Assembly: GCA_903898785.1 (NCBI GenBank)
Contig: CAIUGU010000038.1
Coordinates: 1 to 64,000, forward strand
Reading direction: 5' to 3'
Length of the DNA: 64,000 bases
Source: an uncultured Pseudomonadota bacterium
GTDB taxonomy: Bacteria; Pseudomonadota; Gammaproteobacteria; Steroidobacterales; Steroidobacteraceae
Shown here: piece after piece, positions 8,908-17,411 of the stretch
How the letters are laid out: each line of letters opens with the position of its first letter
Position numbering within the stretch: position 1 is the first letter of the stretch
The notes under the pieces: generated by a model
Database searches by the model: none
What the model was told of the DNA's origin: nothing
What the model saw: the letters and a program-made list of their open reading frames with translations, nothing else
Program-made: the position numbers and the translations under genes

Positions 8908-9800
8908 GTCTTGTCGGCCATCGTCGCGTGGATGAGGTGCCCGACGGCCTTGATGGCGGCGGTGCGCGTGCTGCTCTTGCGCCAGACGGCGCCCACCGTG
9001 CGGGTGGGTACCGGGTTCGCAAAGGGCTTCAGCGTGAGGCTGCGATTCGATGCGAAAGGACCGCTCGTCGCGAGCGCCGGCAGCAGCGTGACGCCGAGAC
9101 CCGCCGCCACCATTTGCCGCAGCGTCTCGAGGCTCGTCGCGCGATAGTCCAGGCTCTCGCGGACATCCACGCGGCTGCAGACGGCGAGCGCCTGGTCGCG
9201 CAGGCAGTGCCCGTCCTCGAGCAGCAGCAGCGTCTCGCCGGGCAGGTCCTCGGGCTTGACGCGCGCCTTTTTCGCGAGCGGATGATCGGACGGGACGGCG
9301 AGCAGGAAGTCCTCTTCATAGAGCTTCTGCGACTCCAGTCCGTCCATGTCGACCGGCAGCGCCAGGATGCCGACGTCGATCTCGCCCTTGTGCAGCTTGT
9401 CGAGCAGCACGGCGGTCTGGTACTCGTACAGCATGAGCTGCAGCTTGGGCAGCTGCTTGTGCAGCTTCCGCGCGACGAGCGGCAGCAGGTACGGACCGAT
9501 CGTCGGTATGAGCCCGACTTTCAGCTTGCCCGACAACGGGTCGCCTTCCTTGCGCGTGAGCGCCTGGATGCCATCGGCCTCTGCCAGCAGGCGGCGGGCG
9601 CGTTCGACGACTTTCTCGCCCATGTCGGTGAGCGCGATGCGGCGGGGCTGCCGTTCGATGAGATCGACGCCGAGGTAGTTCTCCAGCTTCTTGATCTGCG
9701 CGGACAACGTCGGCTGGCTGACGTGGCAGCGCGTCGCCGCCTGCCCGAAATGGCGCGTGTCGGCGAGGGCGACGAGGTAGCGGAAGTCGCGAAGATTCAT
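8904..9800 (-). CDS. oxyR: Hydrogen peroxide sensor and regulator OxyR
   Basis: A LysR-type regulator of 298 aa with an N-terminal winged helix (SQPTLSAQIKKLE) and an effector domain. The two redox cysteines fall exactly at Cys199 (LLEDGHCLRDQ) and Cys208, as in Escherichia coli OxyR, and the following RATSLETLRQMVAAG block is diagnostic. Peroxide should form the 199-208 disulfide and switch DNA binding. The ATG at 9800 was chosen because it starts the canonical MNLRDFRYL; the longer frame upstream overlaps yajQ. Its stop overlaps the CHAT gene start (ATGA), so oxyR heads a coupled operon. The ahpCF genes 4 kb away have an OxyR-like site. Confidence 0.95.
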   Translation of the reverse strand: MNLRDFRYLVALADTRHFGQAATRCHVSQPTLSAQIKKLENYLGVDLIERQPRRIALTDMGEKVVERARRLLAEADGIQALTRKEGDPLSGKLKVGLIPTIGPYLLPLVARKLHKQLPKLQLMLYEYQTAVLLDKLHKGEIDVGILALPVDMDGLESQKLYEEDFLLAVPSDHPLAKKARVKPEDLPGETLLLLEDGHCLRDQALAVCSRVDVRESLDYRATSLETLRQMVAAGLGVTLLPALATSGPFASNRSLTLKPFANPVPTRTVGAVWRKSSTRTAAIKAVGHLIHATMADKT

Positions 9801-9806
9801 GGGGGG

Positions 9807-9812
9807 AGTATA
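9807..9812 (-). promoter_or_regulatory. Possible -10 element immediately upstream of oxyR
   Basis: On the minus strand TATACT ends 6 bases before the oxyR ATG. The sequence between is only C residues and there is no Shine-Dalgarno. If used, transcription would begin at or next to the start codon, giving a leaderless message. No good -35 is present at 16-18 bp. Confidence 0.35.
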
Positions 9813-9847
9813 GAGGACAGTGGCCGGCGGCCGCCGACCCCGCAACG

Positions 9848-10330
9848 CTAGTCGCGGAAGTTGTTGAACTGCACCGGCATGTCGAGCTTGCCCCCGCGGA
9901 CGAGGGCGATCGCGGTCTGCAGGTCGTCGCGATTCTTGCCTGTCACGCGGACCTTCTTGTCCTGGATGGCGGCCTGCACCTTCAGCTTCGATTCCTTGAT
10001 GAGCTTCTGGATCTTCTTCCCCAGCTCCGCTTCGACGCCCTGCCGCAACGTGATCGCCTGTTTCGCGGTCGCGAGGTTGATGACCGGATCGTCGATCTTG
10101 AGGCACGCAATATCGATGCCCCGCTTGGTCAGCCTGAGCTTCAGGATGTCGAGCAGCTGCTTGAGCTGGAAGTCCGCCTCCGCGACGAGCGTGATGACCT
10201 CCTTGGCGTGTTCGAAACGGCACTTGGTGCCCCGGAAGTCGAAGCGGGTTTCGAGTTCGCGGGTGGCCTGGTCGATGGCATTGGCCACCTCGTGCATGTC
10301 GAGTTCGGAAACAATGTCGAATGAAGGCAT
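9848..10330 (-). CDS. yajQ: YajQ-family nucleotide/cyclic-di-GMP-binding protein
   Basis: A 160 aa YajQ (DUF520) protein. It begins MPSFDIVSELDMHEV and ends MPVQFNNFRD, which are the two hallmark blocks of the family; RFDFRGT and LRQGVEAELGKKIQK are also present. Family members bind cyclic di-GMP or nucleotides, and in Xanthomonas one works with a LysR-type regulator to control virulence genes. The ATG at 10330 gives the canonical N-terminus. The gene stops 47 bp before oxyR in the same direction, so partial co-transcription is possible, although a GC-rich inverted repeat lies between them. Confidence 0.95.
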   Translation of the reverse strand: MPSFDIVSELDMHEVANAIDQATRELETRFDFRGTKCRFEHAKEVITLVAEADFQLKQLLDILKLRLTKRGIDIACLKIDDPVINLATAKQAITLRQGVEAELGKKIQKLIKESKLKVQAAIQDKKVRVTGKNRDDLQTAIALVRGGKLDMPVQFNNFRD

Positions 10331-10557
10331 GACGGGGTCAACCTCACCATGGTGGAACGCTGCGCCGAAGCACACGCAAGTGCCCGATTGAACTGGAAAA
10401 GCGGACGATCACGGGCTGCGGCTGGGCGGCTATTCTGGCCGAATGCCGGCCGTTGTGAAACCTGCGCAAACCCCCTGTCGGGCAGCGCACTTGAATGGCA
10501 TGATGCGCACCCCCGCACCCATGCGGGCGCTTCGGAACCCCGCCGTTACGCCAGGCC

Positions 10558-11778
10558 ATGACTCAAGAGACTTCTTCCACCCCCCTGCCTACGAGGGTCG
10601 TCCTGCTGCTCGGCGCCATGATTGGTCTTGGCCCCTTGAGCATCGACATGTATTTGCCCTCGTTCCCGACCATCGAACGGGAGTTCGGCGCGGTGAGCGG
10701 GTCGTTGCAGCTCACGCTCGCCACCTATTTCGTCGGCCTGGCGGCGGGCCAGGCGTTCTATGGCCCGATCAGCGACCGCTTCGGCCGCAAGCCGCCGTTG
10801 TACTTCGGCCTGCTGCTGTTCCTGCTGGCAGCCGTGGGCTGCGCGCTCAGCTCGACCGTCACGCAACTCGCCACGTTCCGCCTGCTGCAGGGGCTCGGGG
10901 GCTGTGCCGCGATGGTGGTCACGATGGCGATCATCCGCGACTGCGCGACCGGCGCCGCTGCGGCCAGGCTGTTCTCGCGGCTCATCCTGGTGATGGGCAT
11001 CGCGCCCATCATCGCCCCGCTGGTGGGCGGCTGGCTGCTGACGCAGTTCGGCTGGCGCGCGATCTTCTTCCTGCTGGCTTCTGCCGGGACGCTTGCGCTC
11101 GTCGGCGTGCACTTCCTGCTGAAGGAGACCCGCGATCCCGCGCATGTCGTGCCGCTGAGCGTGCCCTCGGTGCTGAGGAGCTACGGCCAGCTGCTGACGG
11201 ACCGGTCGTTCGTGGGCTACGCACTCGTCGGCGCCACGGCCCTGACCGGCATGTTCGCGTACATCGCCGGGTCGCCGTTCGTGCTGATCGAGATCTACGG
11301 CGTCGAGGCGCAGAACTTCGGCTGGTTCTTCGGTGCGAACGCGGCCGGCTTCATCCTGGGCAGCCAGATCAACGGTCGACTGGTCGGGAGGTTCGGCGCG
11401 ACGCGTGTGCTCCACCGCGCCGTCGTGATCCCTGCCGTCGCTGGTGTCGGCCTGGCGGGCTTCGCGCTGGCGGGCTGGTTGCCGTTGTACGTGCTGTCGA
11501 TCGGTTTCTTTGCGTACGTCGGCAGCCTGGGCTACATCAACCCGAACTCGATGGCGCTGGCACTGGCGAAACAGGGCCATCGCGCCGGCACGGCGTCCGC
11601 GCTGTCAGGTTCTGCGCAGTTCGTCTTCGCAACGATCGTGGGCGTCATCATGAGCGCGTGGCACGACGGCACCGCATGGCCCCTGGCCTGTGTCATGGCC
11701 GTGTGCGGCGTCTCTGCGCTGGTTGCAGAGCGCGTGCTGACGGCTCCTTTCAGGGCCCCCGCCACCGCCACGAATTGA
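10558..11778 (+). CDS. Bcr/CflA-family multidrug efflux transporter (MFS)
   Basis: A 406 aa, 12-helix major facilitator of the Bcr/CflA drug-resistance family. [13 protein letters not shown] in the first helix and [14 protein letters not shown] at the loop 2-3 (motif A) are diagnostic. The family exports bicyclomycin, sulfonamides or dipeptides by proton antiport; the substrate here cannot be told. It is divergent from yajQ across 227 bp that should contain both promoters. The next gene, ybiT, follows after 70 bp in the same direction. Confidence 0.9.
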   Translation: MTQETSSTPLPTRVVLLLGAMIGLGPLSIDMYLPSFPTIEREFGAVSGSLQLTLATYFVGLAAGQAFYGPISDRFGRKPPLYFGLLLFLLAAVGCALSSTVTQLATFRLLQGLGGCAAMVVTMAIIRDCATGAAAARLFSRLILVMGIAPIIAPLVGGWLLTQFGWRAIFFLLASAGTLALVGVHFLLKETRDPAHVVPLSVPSVLRSYGQLLTDRSFVGYALVGATALTGMFAYIAGSPFVLIEIYGVEAQNFGWFFGANAAGFILGSQINGRLVGRFGATRVLHRAVVIPAVAGVGLAGFALAGWLPLYVLSIGFFAYVGSLGYINPNSMALALAKQGHRAGTASALSGSAQFVFATIVGVIMSAWHDGTAWPLACVMAVCGVSALVAERVLTAPFRAPATATN

Positions 11779-11848
11779 CCGTACTCGCTGTTTAAATTGC
11801 TCGGGCCGGCCCCATGTCGGCCTCTCTTCCTTGCTGACCGGACAAACG

Positions 11849-13450
11849 ATGCTCTCCACTTCCAATATCTCCATCCAGTTCGGCGCGAAGCCGCTGTTCG
11901 AGAACGTGACCGTCAAGTTCTCCGACGGCAACCACTATGGCCTGATCGGCGCGAACGGCTGCGGCAAGTCCACGCTCATGAAGATCCTGGGCGGCGAGCT
12001 CGAGCAGAGTTCCGGCGAGGTGATGCTGCAGACGGGCATGCGGCTCGGCAAGCTGAACCAGAACCAGTTCGGCTACGAGGACCAGCGCGTCATCGACGTC
12101 GTCATGCAGGGCCACGTCGAGATGTGGAAGGCGATGACCGAGCGCGATGCGATCTACGCGAACCCCGAGTCCACCGACGACGACTACATCCGCGCAGCCG
12201 ATCTCGAGGCCAAGTTTGCCGAGTACGGCGGCTACAACGCGGAGGCGCGCGCGGCCAGCATCCTGTCGTCCGCCGGCATCGAGGAGAAATACCACAATGG
12301 CCCGATGCGGGAAGTGGCGCCCGGCTGGAAGTTGCGTGTGTTGCTTGCCCAGGCGCTGTTCTCGCAGCCCGACGTGCTGCTGCTCGACGAACCGACCAAC
12401 AACCTCGACATCAACTCGATCCGCTCGCTCGAGGGCGAACTCAACAATTACGACGCGACGATGGTGATCATCAGCCACGATCGCCACTTCCTGAACCAGG
12501 TCTGCACGCACATGGCGGACCTCGACTACGGCCAGCTCAAGATCTATCCCGGCAACTACGACGACTTCATGCTCGCATCGGTGCAGGCGCGGCAGCGCGT
12601 GGAGTCTGCCAACGCCAAAGCCAAGGACCGGATCTCGGACCTGCAGGAGTTCGTCCGCCGCTTCTCCGCCAATGCGTCGAAGGCACGCCAGGCCACGTCG
12701 CGCCGCAAGCAGATCGAGAAGATCAAGATCGAGGAGATGAAGCCCTCGTCGCGCGTGAGTCCGTACATCCGCTTCGAGCAGGCGAAGAAGCTGTATCGCA
12801 ACGCCGTGTCCGTCGAAGGCTTGGGCTTCACGTATCCCGATTCGGATGCGCAGGTGCTGAAGAACGTCAATATCGAGGTCGAGGCGGGCGAGCGCATCGC
12901 CATCATCGGCGCCAACGGCATCGGCAAAACGACGCTGATCCGCTGCCTTGCGGGTGACCTGAAGCCCACCAAGGGCACCGTCTCCTGGGTCGAGAACGCG
13001 ATGCTCGGCTACATGCCGCAGGATCCGCAGGCGGAGTTCGCGAAGAAAGTGGACCTGTTCACGTGGATGAGCGACTGGCAGACGCCGAGCGACGACCAGA
13101 TCGTCCGCGCCACGCTCGGCCGCATGCTGTTCTCCGGCGATGAGATGAAAAAGATGGTCACGGTGCTGTCGGGCGGCGAGAAGGGCCGCATGATCTACGG
13201 CAAGCTCACGCTGACGAAGCCGAACGTGCTGCTGATGGACGAGCCCACCAACCACATGGACATGGAGACCATCGAGGCCTTGCAGATCGGCCTCGAGAAG
13301 TACCCCGGCACGCTGATCTTCGTCTCCCACGATCGCGAGTTCGTCGGCGGCCTCGCCACGCGCATCCTCGAAGTCCGCGCCGGCGGCAGCGTGGTCGACT
13401 TCCGCGGCACGTACGACGAGTACCTCGAGGCGAATGTGGCCAAGGCATAA
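11849..13450 (+). CDS. ybiT: ABC-F family ATPase YbiT
   Basis: A soluble 533 aa ABC-F protein with two ATPase domains and no membrane segments. The first site is GANGCGKST with signature VAPGWKLR and Walker [12 protein letters not shown]. The second is GANGIGKTT with LSGGEKGR and [11 protein letters not shown]. The linker [22 protein letters not shown] matches YbiT almost exactly. ABC-F proteins act on the ribosome E site to relieve stalled translation. The ATG at 11849 is preferred over an in-frame TTG at 11831 because it aligns with YbiT. A nested-hairpin repeat begins 2 bp after the stop codon. Confidence 0.94.
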   Translation: MLSTSNISIQFGAKPLFENVTVKFSDGNHYGLIGANGCGKSTLMKILGGELEQSSGEVMLQTGMRLGKLNQNQFGYEDQRVIDVVMQGHVEMWKAMTERDAIYANPESTDDDYIRAADLEAKFAEYGGYNAEARAASILSSAGIEEKYHNGPMREVAPGWKLRVLLAQALFSQPDVLLLDEPTNNLDINSIRSLEGELNNYDATMVIISHDRHFLNQVCTHMADLDYGQLKIYPGNYDDFMLASVQARQRVESANAKAKDRISDLQEFVRRFSANASKARQATSRRKQIEKIKIEEMKPSSRVSPYIRFEQAKKLYRNAVSVEGLGFTYPDSDAQVLKNVNIEVEAGERIAIIGANGIGKTTLIRCLAGDLKPTKGTVSWVENAMLGYMPQDPQAEFAKKVDLFTWMSDWQTPSDDQIVRATLGRMLFSGDEMKKMVTVLSGGEKGRMIYGKLTLTKPNVLLMDEPTNHMDMETIEALQIGLEKYPGTLIFVSHDREFVGGLATRILEVRAGGSVVDFRGTYDEYLEANVAKA

Positions 13451-13451
13451 A

Positions 13452-13674
13452 CCGGCCGACTCTGTCGGCAAGGGGGCCTGCCGGCAAGTGGGCCGACTCT
13501 GTCGGCAGGTAGGCCTGCCGGCAGGTCAGAGCTGATCATCCGGTAGCGAAGCGTCGTTGAGCGTCTGGTTCTCGCGCAGAGCCATGGGAAGCTACTGAGC
13601 CTCTGGCTTGCCGGAGGCCTACTTGGCGCACGCCCTACCTGCCGGCAGGCCCCCTTGCCGGCAAGGCCGGCCGG
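13452..13674. repeat. Nested-hairpin repeat, copy 1
   Basis: This is a 223 bp member of the dispersed repeat family described in the findings. It opens with CCGGCCGACTCTGTCGGC, itself a small hairpin, followed by AAGGGGGCCTGCCGGCAAG. The far arm carries the reverse complement of the second block but a different small hairpin, GCCGGC-AAG-GCCGGC, at the end. The inner boundaries are GGTCAGA and TCTGGC around a core of about 70 bp. It sits directly after the ybiT stop and may serve as its 3' end structure. Confidence 0.85.
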
Positions 13675-13691
13675 TCACCTCATTTATCGCG

Positions 13692-13728
13692 ATAGCCATT
13701 CCCTATCGCTCCCATCGTAACCATTTAC
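13692..13728 (+). promoter_or_regulatory. Candidate OxyR-binding site upstream of ahpC
   Basis: ATAG at 13692-13695 and CTAT at 13703-13706 are separated by exactly 7 bp, which is the OxyR half-site pattern (ATAG-N7-CTAT). The second pair, expected after another 7 bp, is degenerate: ATCG at 13714 and TTAC at 13725. The site lies 66-102 bp upstream of the ahpC start. OxyR itself is encoded at 8904-9800. Confidence 0.7.
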
Positions 13729-13793
13729 TTCCTAAATGGTGCGCCGCCACCTAGCATGGCCCCCGTCCCAAACACTGCTCGAGGAATTCCGCT

Positions 13794-14357
13794 ATGTCGC
13801 TGATCAATACTGAAGTCAAACCGTTCAAGGCCAATGCCTACCATAACGGCCAGTTCGTGACCGTCACGAACGAGGACCTGAAGGGCAAGTGGTCCGTGTT
13901 CGTGTTCTATCCCGCCGACTTCACGTTCGTGTGCCCGACGGAACTGGGCGACCTCGCCGACAACTACGCCGAATTCAAGAAGCTGGGCGTGGAGATCTAC
14001 GGCGTGTCGACCGACACCCACTTCACGCACAAGGCGTGGCACGACACGTCGGACACGATCAAGAAGGTGCAGTACCCGCTGGTCGCCGACCCGACCGGCC
14101 TGCTGTCCCGCAATTTCGAGGTAATAATCGAGGAAGAAGGCCTCGCGCTGCGCGGCACGTTCGTCATCAACCCGGAAGGCAAGATCAAGATCATCGAGGT
14201 GCACGACAACGGCATCGGCCGCGATGCGAAGGAGCTGCTGCGCAAGGTGCAGGCGGCGCAGTACGTCGCGTCGCATCCGGGTGAAGTCTGCCCGGCCAAG
14301 TGGACGCCCGGTGCGGCCACGCTGGCGCCGTCGCTCGACCTGGTCGGCAAGATCTGA
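13794..14357 (+). CDS. ahpC: Alkyl hydroperoxide reductase peroxiredoxin AhpC
   Basis: A 187 aa typical 2-Cys peroxiredoxin that reduces hydrogen peroxide and organic hydroperoxides in the cytoplasm. Peroxidatic Cys47 lies in DFTFVCPTE and resolving Cys166 in GEVCPAKW, the same numbering as the E. coli protein. The final YF-type C-terminal segment of sensitive peroxiredoxins is replaced by a short tail ending LDLVGKI. GAGGA upstream is a good ribosome site. It is followed by its reductase ahpF and preceded by a candidate OxyR box, so peroxide induction is expected. Confidence 0.97.
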   Translation: MSLINTEVKPFKANAYHNGQFVTVTNEDLKGKWSVFVFYPADFTFVCPTELGDLADNYAEFKKLGVEIYGVSTDTHFTHKAWHDTSDTIKKVQYPLVADPTGLLSRNFEVIIEEEGLALRGTFVINPEGKIKIIEVHDNGIGRDAKELLRKVQAAQYVASHPGEVCPAKWTPGAATLAPSLDLVGKI

Positions 14358-14384
14358 TCGATCGCTCTCACTGGGTCCTTGAAG

Positions 14385-14420
14385 GGCCGCGCCGGCAAGC
14401 CAGGGCTTGACGGCGCGGTC
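14385..14420 (+). other. Intercistronic hairpin between ahpC and ahpF
   Basis: Sixteen-base arms at 14385-14400 and 14405-14420 pair at 15 of 16 positions, one of them G-U, around a CAGG loop. The hairpin is in the 92 bp ahpC-ahpF gap and has no T-run, so it probably does not fully terminate transcription. Such a structure could stabilise the ahpC message or lower ahpF expression. Confidence 0.65.
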
Positions 14421-14449
14421 CACCCCCCGCGAAGACACAGGATAAATCC

Positions 14450-16012
14450 ATGCTCGATGCGAACCTGAAGACGCAGTTGAAGGCCTATCTCGAACGGGTC
14501 TCGCAGCCCATCGAACTCATCGCTTCGGTGGATGACGGCAGCGCGTCGCTGGAAACGCTCGAGTTGCTTAACGACATCGCCGGTCTGTCCGGGCTCATCA
14601 CGGTGCAGGTGCGCCGCGACGATGCCGAGCGGAAGCCGTCGTTCTCGGTCGGTGCGCCGGGCGGGGCACCGCGCATCCGCTTCGCGGGACTGCCGATGGG
14701 GCATGAATTCACGTCGCTGGTGCTCGCGTTGCTGCAGACCGGCGGCTATCCGCCCAAGGCCGAGCAGGACGTGCTCGACCAGATCCGTGCGCTCGACGGC
14801 GAATTCGTCTTCGAGACCTACATTTCCCTGACCTGCCAGAATTGTCCTGACGTCGTGCAGGCCTTGAACCTCATGGCAGTGCTCAACCCGAGCATCCGCC
14901 ACACGATGATCGATGGCGCGCTGTTCCAGGACGAAGTGAACCAGCGCCAGATCATGGCGGTGCCGACTGTTTTCCTGAACGGCGTGTCCTTCGGCCAGGG
15001 CCGCATGGGACTCGAAGAGATCGTCGCGAAGCTGGATACCGGTGCCGTGAAGCGCGACGCGGAGAAGGTGAGCGCCAGGGCACCTTTCGATGTCCTCGTC
15101 GTGGGCGGCGGCCCTGCCGGCGCAGCTGCGGCGATCTACGCCGCGCGCAAAGGCATCCGCACGGGCGTTGCGTCAGAGCGCTTCGGCGGCCAGGTACTCG
15201 ACACGATGGCCATCGAGAACTTCATCTCCGTGCAGGAGACGGAAGGACCCAAGCTCGCGATGGCGCTCGAGCAGCACGTGAAGTCCTACGACGTGGATAT
15301 CATGAACCTGCAGCGCGCGGTCGCGTTGATCCCGGGCGATCTCATCGAGGTCCGGTTCGAGAGCGGCGCGTCGGTCAGGTCGAAGTCCGTGATCCTCGCC
15401 ACCGGTGCCAGGTGGCGCGAGATCAACGTGCCCGGCGAGAAGGAGTACCGTAATCGCGGCGTGGCGTACTGCCCGCACTGCGATGGCCCGCTGTTCAAGG
15501 GCAAGCATGTCGCCGTGATCGGCGGCGGCAACTCAGGCGTGGAAGCCGCCATCGACCTCGCCGGCGTGGTGAGCCAGGTGACGCTGATCGAGTACGACGC
15601 GCAACTCCGGGCCGACGCGGTCCTCACGCGCAAGCTGCACAGCCTGGCCAATGTCACCGTCATCACCAGCGCCCAGACCACCGAGATCACGGGCGACGGC
15701 CAGCGCGTGAACGCGCTGCACTACAAGGATCGCCAGTCCGGCACCGTCAACAAGGTGGACCTCGCGGGCGTCTTCATCCAGATCGGCCTCGTCCCGAACA
15801 CCGATTGGCTGAAGGGCGTCGTGAAGCTGTCCCCGCGAGGCGAAATCGAAGTCGATGCCCGCGGCCAGACGTCAGTCCCCGGCGTTTTCGCCGCCGGCGA
15901 CTGCACCACCGTGCCCTTCAAGCAGATCATCATCGCGATGGGGGACGGCGCCAAGGCGTCGCTTGGAGCGTTCGATCATCTGATCAGGAGTCCGGTGTCG
16001 ATGGCGGCCTAG
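14450..16012 (+). CDS. ahpF: Alkyl hydroperoxide reductase flavoprotein AhpF
   Basis: A 520 aa NADH-dependent disulfide reductase that regenerates AhpC. The N-terminal double-thioredoxin domain (residues ~1-200) contains the active CxxC at Cys129/Cys132 (TCQNC). The C-terminal thioredoxin-reductase part has the FAD motif [17 protein letters not shown], the NAD motif [15 protein letters not shown] and Cys341/Cys344 in CPHCDGP. Length and order match AhpF. It is co-transcribed with ahpC. A nested-hairpin repeat starts 19 bp after its stop. Confidence 0.97.
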   Translation: MLDANLKTQLKAYLERVSQPIELIASVDDGSASLETLELLNDIAGLSGLITVQVRRDDAERKPSFSVGAPGGAPRIRFAGLPMGHEFTSLVLALLQTGGYPPKAEQDVLDQIRALDGEFVFETYISLTCQNCPDVVQALNLMAVLNPSIRHTMIDGALFQDEVNQRQIMAVPTVFLNGVSFGQGRMGLEEIVAKLDTGAVKRDAEKVSARAPFDVLVVGGGPAGAAAAIYAARKGIRTGVASERFGGQVLDTMAIENFISVQETEGPKLAMALEQHVKSYDVDIMNLQRAVALIPGDLIEVRFESGASVRSKSVILATGARWREINVPGEKEYRNRGVAYCPHCDGPLFKGKHVAVIGGGNSGVEAAIDLAGVVSQVTLIEYDAQLRADAVLTRKLHSLANVTVITSAQTTEITGDGQRVNALHYKDRQSGTVNKVDLAGVFIQIGLVPNTDWLKGVVKLSPRGEIEVDARGQTSVPGVFAAGDCTTVPFKQIIIAMGDGAKASLGAFDHLIRSPVSMAA

Positions 16013-16030
16013 CGGACGCGGAGGAGTAAG

Positions 16031-16210
16031 CCGGCTGACTTCGTCAGCAAATGGCCTCCGTCGAATGGCCAACTCTGTTGGCAAATGGACTACCGTCAGG
16101 CCAGAAAGGGCATTCAGACCAAGCGCGATTTGACCTCTGGCCTGCCGACAGGCCATTTGCTGACGAAGTCAGCCATTCGCCGGAGGCCATTTGCCAACGA
16201 AGTTGGCCGG
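16031..16210. repeat. Nested-hairpin repeat, copy 2
   Basis: This 180 bp copy has two arms of exactly 75 bases (16031-16105 and 16136-16210) around a 30 bp core. Each arm contains two small hairpins. Arm 1 has GCTGAC-TTC-GTCAGC then GCCAAC-TCT-GTTGGC. Arm 2, read as its reverse complement, has GCCAAC-TTC-GTTGGC then GCTGAC-TTC-GTCAGC, so the two hairpin sequences are swapped but each remains paired within itself. The inner boundaries are CCAGA and TCTGG. It occupies the gap between the convergent ahpF and SDR genes. Confidence 0.9.
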
Positions 16211-16250
16211 TTGCGCCTATGCCGCTGCCAGCGGAGTTCGCCGGTCGCTC

Positions 16251-17012
16251 CTATCCGGCTTGGTCGCGGCACGCGACGTCGATCGTCGCCCCCGTCGTTC
16301 TGTCCGCCTCGTCTGAAATCAGCCACAGGATCTGCTTCGCGGCTTCGTCTGCGTACGTGCCGAGGTCCATGGCCATGGGGCCGACGGCGCGGTCGGCGCG
16401 GTTCGCCAGACCGCCGCTCCAGTTCGTGACTCGGGGTGCGGAGGGCCTTACGGCGTTGACGCGAATGCCATCGACTTGCAGCCCCTTCGCGAGCGTCGTG
16501 GTCAGCGCGTCGCGAGCGGCGTCGAGCACCGCTTCTTCGACGGACTGTACCCCGCCCACCGAGCGTAGCGCCTGCGGCGTGACGAACACGATCGAGCCGC
16601 CTTGCGCGCCACGCCGGACCGACATGCGATGCACAGCCTCACGCGCGCACAGCAGGCTCCCGAGTACTGAGGTATCGAGCTGCTGTCCGGCGCGCCGTCC
16701 ATCAAAATGCTCGATCGGCAAGCGAGTCGGAGGCGTTCTGGCGTTGCATACAACCGCGGTGACGGCGCCGAGCGCAGCGTCGCACTCCGCGAACAACCGT
16801 GTGACTTCCGCCTCCCTGCCGACATCCGCGCGGCAGGCATGGACGATGCCACCCCCGTCCCGAATGTCCTGGCTGAGCGCAGTCGCCGTCTTGTCGTCCT
16901 GCAGGTAGTTGATGCAGACAGCGAACCCGTGCGCTGCTGCGAGTCGCGCGGTCGCTGCACCGACCCCTCGCGTGCCGCCGGTGACCAGCAAGACCTCGTT
17001 CGCCTTGTTCAT
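16251..17012 (-). CDS. SDR-fold protein lacking the catalytic Ser-Tyr-Lys residues
   Basis: A 253 aa Rossmann protein of the short-chain dehydrogenase/reductase family. The dinucleotide motif TGGTRGVG (residues 11-18) is intact, and RVNAVRP and the C-terminal TGATIDV are typical. By alignment on the DAL...LAK helix, the catalytic Tyr and Lys positions are Glu160 and Asp164, and the Ser position is Pro146 or Gln147. NNAG is CNAR. It should therefore bind NAD(P) but is unlikely to catalyse the usual reaction. The start at 17012 was chosen at the canonical N-terminus MNKANEVLLVTGG. It is convergent with ahpF. Confidence 0.85.
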   Translation of the reverse strand: MNKANEVLLVTGGTRGVGAATARLAAAHGFAVCINYLQDDKTATALSQDIRDGGGIVHACRADVGREAEVTRLFAECDAALGAVTAVVCNARTPPTRLPIEHFDGRRAGQQLDTSVLGSLLCAREAVHRMSVRRGAQGGSIVFVTPQALRSVGGVQSVEEAVLDAARDALTTTLAKGLQVDGIRVNAVRPSAPRVTNWSGGLANRADRAVGPMAMDLGTYADEAAKQILWLISDEADRTTGATIDVACRDQAG

Positions 17013-17169
17013 GACGGGAAGCGTAGCAGGTACGCGAACACCGGCGGAGCCCCAGGCATTGCGGCGATTGCGTAAGGGGTTCGGCAACCAACGCTATCGC
17101 CTTGGCCCACATCAAGCGCAAAGTATGCTGTCCGTCCCCAGGAACGAAACCCCACCAGGAGGGTGTCCC

Positions 17170-17367
17170 ATGAATGCCAATGTAGGAAGTGCCGACCGCG
17201 TCGTTCGCGTCATCATCGGCCTCGTCATCTTGAGCTATCTGTTCATCGGCGAAGGCAGCGCCCGCTACTTCGGCCTCATCGGCCTCGTGCCGCTGCTCAC
17301 GGCTGCGATGGGCTATTGCCCGCTGTACAGCATCATCGGGCTGAATACGTGTGGGGTGAAGAGGTAG
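17170..17367 (+). CDS. Small DUF2892 (YgaP-type) inner membrane protein
   Basis: A 65 aa protein with two predicted membrane helices (about residues 10-28 and 35-55), matching the DUF2892 family found in the C-terminal part of YgaP. It keeps the conserved cysteines in GYCPLYSIIGLNTC. AGGAGG eight bases upstream of the ATG at 17170 fixes the start. A second DUF2892 gene lies in the sulfide operon at 47816. The biochemical role is unknown; the family is often near rhodanese and sulfide genes. Confidence 0.85.
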   Translation: MNANVGSADRVVRVIIGLVILSYLFIGEGSARYFGLIGLVPLLTAAMGYCPLYSIIGLNTCGVKR

Positions 17368-17411
17368 CGGCAGCTGGCGAACCGGCTGGCGTTGTCAGCC
17401 GTTCGCCCCGT

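Noticed and set aside
5935-9147. A 1070-codon open frame on the plus strand opposite the CHAT gene
   Set aside because: It is an antisense shadow produced by high GC and third-position bias; its composition is Arg/His/Gln/Ala-rich with no family motif, while the minus strand encodes clear domains.
11792-13471. A 559-codon open frame opposite ybiT
   Set aside because: It is also an antisense shadow; the plus strand is an unmistakable YbiT.
13452-13674. Repeat copies considered as a CRISPR array
   Set aside because: There are no evenly spaced direct repeats with unique spacers and no cas genes; the units are inverted and dispersed singly.
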